A stretch of 27,996 nt of DNA from Flavobacteriaceae bacterium UBA1115. Lineage in GTDB: Bacteria; Bacteroidota; Bacteroidia; Flavobacteriales; Flavobacteriaceae. Numbering within the stretch: position 1 is the first letter of the stretch; every line of letters begins with the position of its first letter. The DNA lies in assembly GCA_002313325.1 (NCBI GenBank), contig DCBE01000030.1, positions 1-27,996 of the forward strand, given 5' to 3'. This document shows positions 23,235-27,996 of this stretch, in pieces. The translations under genes were made by a program, and so were the position numbers. The notes beneath the pieces are model-generated. The model did not search any database and was not told the origin of the DNA. It saw only the letters and a list, made by a program, of their open reading frames with translations.

Positions 23235-24848
23235 ATGTTACGCTCCATTTTATTGACAATAGTTGCCGTTTTTAGTCTCCATGCACAAGAAGTGTCTAAC
23301 GATTACCTAACACCTGCTTTCCATGAAGGCCGTCGTCAAGCGGTTCGCTCGCAAATGCCGCCCAACAGTGTGGCTGTATTTTTTGCCAATCCCGTGCGCA
23401 ATCGCGCCAATGATGTAAACTTCCACTATCATCAAGATCCAAATTTCTACTACCTCACCGGATTAAAAGAACCGCATGCCGTGCTGCTGATTTATAAAGA
23501 AGCAGAAGTTGTGGATGGCGTTGCCATGGATGATGTGTTATTTGTTCAACAACGGGACCCGTTGCGTGAGCAATGGGATGGTTACCGATTGGGCATAGCA
23601 GGTGCCAAAGAAAAACTAGGTTTTTCCAATGTGTTTTTTAATACCGAATTTGCTGAATTCAAAACTGATTTTGACCGCTTTGACCAAGTGCTTTTTTTTG
23701 ACTTAAACAATGATGTTCGTGACGATGCTAGAAATGATGCAGACCTTTTTTCACTTATCAATAGCTTCAGGAAAAAAGCGAATTTCCCTGCCGATTTCAA
23801 TTTAGAAAAAACCTCTTTATATCGATATATCGCCACCTCTGAGGCTCAGAGCTCTGCCAATGTTGCCCAAGTGTTGACGCGTTCGCTGCGCGCTAACAAA
23901 GATTTGGCTGATGACGAGCTGCTTACGGCCTACCAAAGCGCCATAAATGAGCGTCAACGCACAGAGCTCAAACAGCAGATGTTTGCCCAACTCACCAATC
24001 TTAACTCCCAAACCCTTCCCATGATTATGGATGGTTTGCGTGAGATTAAATTGCCCGAAGAAGTAGCGTTGCTAAAAAAAGCAATTTACATATCTGCAGT
24101 AGGCCAAGTGGAAGTTATGAAGGCCATGCACCCCAATATGTCGGAGCGTGAAATACAAGGAATCCATGAGTTTGTTTTTAAAAAATACGGCGCTGAATAT
24201 GAAGGTTACCCCTCCATTGTGGGTGGTGGTCACAATGGCTGTGTGCTTCATTATATCACCAATGATAAACCCACTGTAGGTACCGATTTGGTATTGATGG
24301 ATTTGGGTGCAGAATACCACAACTACACGGCCGATGTTACCCGCACCATCCCTGCCGACGGCACTTTTTCAGCGGAGCAACGTGCCATTTACGATATAGT
24401 TTACGAGGCCCAAGAAGCTGGAATAGCGGCATCAGTTGTGGGTGCTAGTATGCGTACGCCACATTATGCGTCAGTTGAGGTGATTGTCACAGGACTAATG
24501 GCATTGGGTATTTTACACGACGCTTCGGATGTGCGTAAATTTTTTCCGCATGGTACTTCTCATTACCTTGGTTTGGATGTACACGATGCTGGTACCTATA
24601 GTCCCTTTCAACACAACACACTTATCACGGTTGAGCCGGGTATTTACATTCCGGAAGACAGCCCTTGTGATCCTAAATGGTGGGGTATAGCAGTTCGTAT
24701 TGAAGACGATATCTTAATTACCAATGACGGTCCCATTAACCTGTCTGCTTATGCGCCGCGAACTGCCGATGGCATTGAAGCCATGATGCGTGAAACCAGT
24801 GTATTGGATGCTTTTGTATTGCCCGAATTAGACAGCTTGGGACAATAG
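23235..24848 (+). CDS. Secreted Xaa-Pro aminopeptidase (M24B)
   Basis: The 537-residue protein has a signal peptide (MLRSILLTIVAVFSLHAQ). An aminopeptidase-P N-terminal domain follows (VAVFFANPVRN, NFHYHQDPNFYYLTGLKEP). The pita-bread metallopeptidase domain has all five metal ligands in place: DLGAEYHNYTADVTRT (two Asp), HGTSHYLGLDVHD (His), TVEPGIYIPE (Glu) and VRIEDD (Glu). It would remove N-terminal residues that precede proline from peptides in the periplasm. The start at 23235 is preferred over an in-frame ATG at 23178, which would cover the gcvT promoter and bury the signal peptide. The 3' end overlaps thrC by 21 nt. Confidence 0.92.
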   Translation: MLRSILLTIVAVFSLHAQEVSNDYLTPAFHEGRRQAVRSQMPPNSVAVFFANPVRNRANDVNFHYHQDPNFYYLTGLKEPHAVLLIYKEAEVVDGVAMDDVLFVQQRDPLREQWDGYRLGIAGAKEKLGFSNVFFNTEFAEFKTDFDRFDQVLFFDLNNDVRDDARNDADLFSLINSFRKKANFPADFNLEKTSLYRYIATSEAQSSANVAQVLTRSLRANKDLADDELLTAYQSAINERQRTELKQQMFAQLTNLNSQTLPMIMDGLREIKLPEEVALLKKAIYISAVGQVEVMKAMHPNMSEREIQGIHEFVFKKYGAEYEGYPSIVGGGHNGCVLHYITNDKPTVGTDLVLMDLGAEYHNYTADVTRTIPADGTFSAEQRAIYDIVYEAQEAGIAASVVGASMRTPHYASVEVIVTGLMALGILHDASDVRKFFPHGTSHYLGLDVHDAGTYSPFQHNTLITVEPGIYIPEDSPCDPKWWGIAVRIEDDILITNDGPINLSAYAPRTADGIEAMMRETSVLDAFVLPELDSLGQ

Positions 24849-26135
24849 GTAGTCTTTGAAGCCGTCATAGCCACTCAATGAAGTCTTCTCTGGTGTTTTG
24901 TCGAGAATGTGTTGAATCTGTGTAGGAATTTCTAGCGTTAGCCCCAATGTTTCTTCTACCGTATCACGGAATTTAATGGGATGTGCTGTTTCCAAAAATA
25001 TCCCGTAGTGATCTGAATTATTTGCCAAAAAGTGCTGTAAGCCCAAATAACCAACCGCTCCGTGTGGATCGGCAATGTAGTTGTGCTTCTGATGCAGCTC
25101 GGCTAATGCTAACTTTGTTTGCACATCGTTATAGGCATAAGAGGAAAAGTCTTGTTTTAGCGCATCAAAATCATTTCCGTAAAGAGACTGAATACGAACA
25201 AAATTAGATGGATTTCCCACGTCCATGGCATTTGAAATGGTTTGCTTAGACGGCTTGGGTTGGTAGCCTTTTGTTTGCAAATAACGCGGCACAGTATCGT
25301 TGCTATTGGTGCTTGCTATAAAATGGCTTACAGGTAAGCCTAGCCTTTTGGCTACGATACCCGCACAGATGTTTCCAAAGTTTCCACTGGGAACCGAGAA
25401 AGCTAATTTTTTATCAATACCCATACGCTGAAACTGCTGGTAGGCAAAGAAAAAGTACAATGATTGTGGCAACCAACGGGCTACGTTAATCGAATTGGCA
25501 GAAGTAAGGTTTAATTTTCCATTTAAGTCCGCGTCAATAAACGCCGACTTGACCATTTCTTGGCAGTCGTCAAAAACACCATCTACTTCAACAGCCTTAA
25601 TGTTGTTGTCGTTGGTGGTGAGTTGTAGTTCTTGAATGTGGCTGACCTTTCCCTTTGGATAAAGTATGATGACTTCTGTTCCTTTAATACCCAAAAAACC
25701 TGAAGCTACCGCCCCCCCTGTGTCACCAGAAGTAGCCACCAAAACAGTTACTTTCTTGGGGCTTTGTTCGTTAAAATATCCAATACAGCGTGCCATAAAG
25801 CGTGCGCCTACGTCTTTAAATGCCATGGTAGGCCCGTGGAAAAGTTCTAGGGCAGCCGTATTATCATTGATTTTATTCACTGGAAAATCAAAGCATAGGG
25901 TATCCGCAATAATTTTTTCCAACCGCACTTCTGGAATGGTGCCTCCCACAAAGGGGCGCATCACTTCAACGCCAATCTCCACCATGGATTTAGCGGCAAT
26001 AGCTGCTAGAAAGTCTTCGTTTAACCTTAGCGTGCTTTCAGGGAAATATAACCCCCTATCGGGAGCAATCCCTCGAATTACCGCTTCTGAAAAGCTGGCG
26101 GTGTTGTTGTTGTCGGTTAGGCTGTAGTATTTCAT
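24828..26135 (-). CDS. thrC: Threonine synthase
   Basis: The 435-residue pyridoxal-phosphate enzyme makes threonine from O-phosphohomoserine. Diagnostic stretches are MKYYSLTDNNNTASFSEA, the cofactor lysine in ELFHGPTMAFKDVGARFM, VLVATSGDTGGAVASGF, TSANSINVARWLPQ and SVPSGNFGNICAG. Length and frame are normal. It starts with an ATGA overlap on thrB, and its last bases run into the convergent aminopeptidase gene. It is the last gene of thrA-thrB-thrC. Confidence 0.97.
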   Translation of the reverse strand: MKYYSLTDNNNTASFSEAVIRGIAPDRGLYFPESTLRLNEDFLAAIAAKSMVEIGVEVMRPFVGGTIPEVRLEKIIADTLCFDFPVNKINDNTAALELFHGPTMAFKDVGARFMARCIGYFNEQSPKKVTVLVATSGDTGGAVASGFLGIKGTEVIILYPKGKVSHIQELQLTTNDNNIKAVEVDGVFDDCQEMVKSAFIDADLNGKLNLTSANSINVARWLPQSLYFFFAYQQFQRMGIDKKLAFSVPSGNFGNICAGIVAKRLGLPVSHFIASTNSNDTVPRYLQTKGYQPKPSKQTISNAMDVGNPSNFVRIQSLYGNDFDALKQDFSSYAYNDVQTKLALAELHQKHNYIADPHGAVGYLGLQHFLANNSDHYGIFLETAHPIKFRDTVEETLGLTLEIPTQIQHILDKTPEKTSLSGYDGFKDYLLSQAV

Positions 26136-27100
26136 GTGAGGAGATCTTCAATAAAACTGACCCCTGTTTTTTTAACGGGACTGACGTGAATGTCAAAAGG
26201 AATATTTGTTTCTTCAAAAACAGACTGCATGGCTTGCGCAACCTTGTTGGCTACAGGCATGCCTTTAGATAGGGCAAATACGGAAGGACCGGAACCTGAT
26301 ATACCCGAACCTAGCGCACCAGCTTCTTTACAGGCTGCTTTTAATTCGTTAAAATGGGGGATTAGTATAGCTCTTGTTGGCTCTACGATACAGTCAATTA
26401 AAGACCGGCTCAAGAGGTCATAATCTTCTTCATAAAGGCTAGAGACCAAGGCGCCAACATTTCCCCATTGACTGATGGCCTTTTCTAGCGCTACACGTTT
26501 TTTGAGTACGGCACGTGCATCTGCTGTTTTTACTTCAATTTTGGGATGTATCACAGTTGCCACAAGCTCTAGTGGTGTTGGTAATGCACAAATGTCCAAT
26601 GGGTTGGTATCACGAACCAAAGTAAATCCTCCTAAGAGTGCTGGTGCCACATTGTCGGCATGGGCACTACCGCAAGCCAGTCGCTCTCCTTCCATAGCAA
26701 AAGGAATCAATTCTTTATTAGTAAACGGATTGCCGAGCAAGTAATTTATGCCTGCTACTGTACCTGCAGCACTAGCAGCAGAACTTCCAATTCCGCTACC
26801 AGGTTTGATTTTTTTTTCCATTCGAATTTCAAAACCCAGTTGTGGATTATGCGCTTTTAGCATGGCCAAACCTGAAACACCTGCAACATTTTTCTCTGCT
26901 TCAAGTGGTAAATCTTGCCCTTTGATGGAGGTAATGTGTATGCCCCCCCTTTCACTGCGACGTATTTCCATAAGATCTCCTATGCTTTCGAGACAGAGTC
27001 CCAAAACATCAAAGCCACAAGAAATATTGGCTATACTGGCTGGCGCAAATAGTTTAACGCCTTTTACATCAACTTTTTCCAATTCTAATAATATCTGCAA
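26132..27100 (-). CDS. thrB: Homoserine kinase
   Basis: The 322-residue GHMP-family kinase phosphorylates homoserine with ATP. Motifs are VKLFAPASIANISCGFDVLG, the phosphate loop PGSGIGSSAASAAG, and the C-terminal LGSGISGSGPSVFAL. The ATG at 27100 lies 32 nt inside the end of thrA. The family sequence proper begins about residue 13, so the first dozen residues are an unusual extension, or a non-ATG start further in is used. No alternative ATG is available. Confidence 0.95.
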   Translation of the reverse strand: MQILLELEKVDVKGVKLFAPASIANISCGFDVLGLCLESIGDLMEIRRSERGGIHITSIKGQDLPLEAEKNVAGVSGLAMLKAHNPQLGFEIRMEKKIKPGSGIGSSAASAAGTVAGINYLLGNPFTNKELIPFAMEGERLACGSAHADNVAPALLGGFTLVRDTNPLDICALPTPLELVATVIHPKIEVKTADARAVLKKRVALEKAISQWGNVGALVSSLYEEDYDLLSRSLIDCIVEPTRAILIPHFNELKAACKEAGALGSGISGSGPSVFALSKGMPVANKVAQAMQSVFEETNIPFDIHVSPVKKTGVSFIEDLLT

Positions 27101-27996
27101 ATATTCCAGAAGCGGTCACATCAGCACCAGCACCCGCCCCTTTAACAATCAACGGCTGTTGTGCATATCTGTCTGTGTAGAACAACACGATGTTGTCACT
27201 GCCCTCAAGGTTATAGAAATCATGCCCTTGGGGGATATGTTTTAATCCTACCGTTGCTTTGCCGTCTTCAAATGAAGCAACGTACTTAAGACGTGCATTT
27301 TCACGCGTTGCCGTTTGGTAAAGGGCATCAAAATGTGCCTTGTGCTCGTCCAAACTTGCTAAAAAGGCTTCGTTGGTTTTGGTGTCCAAACAAGCCTGCG
27401 GTAAGAATGAATTGTTTTCGATGTCGGCAAGCTCCATGGCAAAACCACTCTCTCTTGCTAAAATCAATATTTTTCTGGCCACGTCAATACCACTTAAATC
27501 AATTTTCGGATTTGGCTCAGTGTAGCCTTCTTGCATGGCCTGCTCAACAACTTCTCGGAATGATATTTTTTTATTGAAAGAGTTGAAAACAAAATTCAAA
27601 CTACCCGATAATACAGCCTGAATGCTGTGCACTTGATCGCCCGATGCAATGAGTTGGTTGAGTGTGTCAATAATGGGCAATCCAGCACCAACATTGGTTT
27701 CAAACAAGAAAGGTGCGTTGTATTTACGCGACAATTTTTTGAGGTTTTGGTAGTTGGCCAATTCATCGGCACAGGCAATCTTGTTACAGGTTACTACGCC
27801 AATATTATTCTTTAAGTAATGCGCATAGGTCCCTGCAATGATAGGATGAGCCGTATTGTCCACAAATATGGCATTGCGCATATTTAGTACTTTAGTTTTT
27901 TCGAAAAACAAATCCTTATCTGCTTTTTCGCCTTGATCCAATTTACTGCTCCAGTTTTCTAGGTCTATTCCCGCCGGTTCAAAAACCATTTTACGT
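27069..27996 (-). CDS. thrA: Bifunctional aspartokinase/homoserine dehydrogenase ThrA, C-terminal part (continues past the window)
   Basis: The 309 or so visible residues are the homoserine dehydrogenase domain. They include FVDNTAHPIIAG, VVTCNKIACA, FLFETNVGAGLPIIDTL, AVLSGSLNFVF and the catalytic EGYTEPNPKIDLSG then IDVARK. The end is VKGAGAGADVTASGIFADI. The frame is open to the window edge (Arg-Lys before the internal Met at 27989), so the aspartokinase half should lie beyond. The bifunctional call rests on the Bacteroidota norm and the direct run-in; a monofunctional enzyme is not excluded. Any leader or attenuator for thrABC would also lie outside. Confidence 0.9.
   Translation of the reverse strand, partial: RKMVFEPAGIDLENWSSKLDQGEKADKDLFFEKTKVLNMRNAIFVDNTAHPIIAGTYAHYLKNNIGVVTCNKIACADELANYQNLKKLSRKYNAPFLFETNVGAGLPIIDTLNQLIASGDQVHSIQAVLSGSLNFVFNSFNKKISFREVVEQAMQEGYTEPNPKIDLSGIDVARKILILARESGFAMELADIENNSFLPQACLDTKTNEAFLASLDEHKAHFDALYQTATRENARLKYVASFEDGKATVGLKHIPQGHDFYNLEGSDNIVLFYTDRYAQQPLIVKGAGAGADVTASGIFADIIRIGKS

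Noticed and set aside
1..27996. CRISPR array, insertion sequence, prophage or defence island
   Set aside because: No regularly spaced repeats, transposase, integrase or defence-family motifs were seen; gene content is housekeeping.

Overview
The window looks like an ordinary, densely packed chromosomal segment of a member of the Bacteroidota, most likely the family Flavobacteriaceae. The evidence is protein families typical of that group (DUF6048, DUF6452, DUF3810, DUF3822, a rhomboid with a DUF6576 tail, a cyclophilin-FKBP fusion lipoprotein). In addition, Shine-Dalgarno sequences are absent, and promoter boxes match the Bacteroidota -7 consensus TAnnTTTG. No transposase, phage gene, CRISPR array or tRNA was seen. 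The left edge is the end of a ribosomal RNA operon (3' part of 5S rRNA and its terminator).

Layout. Positions 1-125: 5S rRNA end and terminator. Positions 111-1069: a decayed zone on the minus strand, holding a C-terminal methyltransferase remnant and a ZIP metal transporter broken by two frameshifts and a nonsense codon. The intact methyltransferase at 1066-1809 still overlaps the ZIP start by ATGA. Positions 1929-3325 (+): a THUMP-domain rRNA methyltransferase and a small membrane protein. Positions 3326-5887 (-): RlmD-like rRNA uracil methyltransferase, DUF6452 lipoprotein and DUF6048 outer-envelope protein. Positions 6140-9379 (+): a large secreted VPS10/BNR-repeat protein. Positions 9369-11485 (-): cyclophilin-FKBP lipoprotein and the DUF3810 putative zinc-peptidase. 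Positions 11524-12528 (-): NrnA-like DHH phosphoesterase. Positions 12594-16256 (+): small membrane protein, MutL and two rhomboids. Positions 16257-18242 (-): membrane-anchored unknown, DUF3822 and RsmD. Positions 18329-20491 (+): RecD-like helicase and KdsB. Positions 20480-23186 (-): GcvT, SDR-family epimerase-like protein and YebC. Positions 23235-24848 (+): secreted Xaa-Pro aminopeptidase. Positions 24828-27996 (-): thrA (partial), thrB and thrC, the homoserine-to-threonine branch.

Gene expression architecture is the most distinctive thing here. Six genes have a TAnnTTT(G/A) box ending exactly 4 nt before the start codon, and a seventh has it 5 nt before, which predicts leaderless mRNAs. 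Most downstream genes in the operons start by 1- or 4-nt stop/start overlap. All five convergent gene pairs abut or overlap by up to 21 nt, so there is no room for terminators between them. I did not find a convincing new defence or metabolic system; the gene content is mostly housekeeping.
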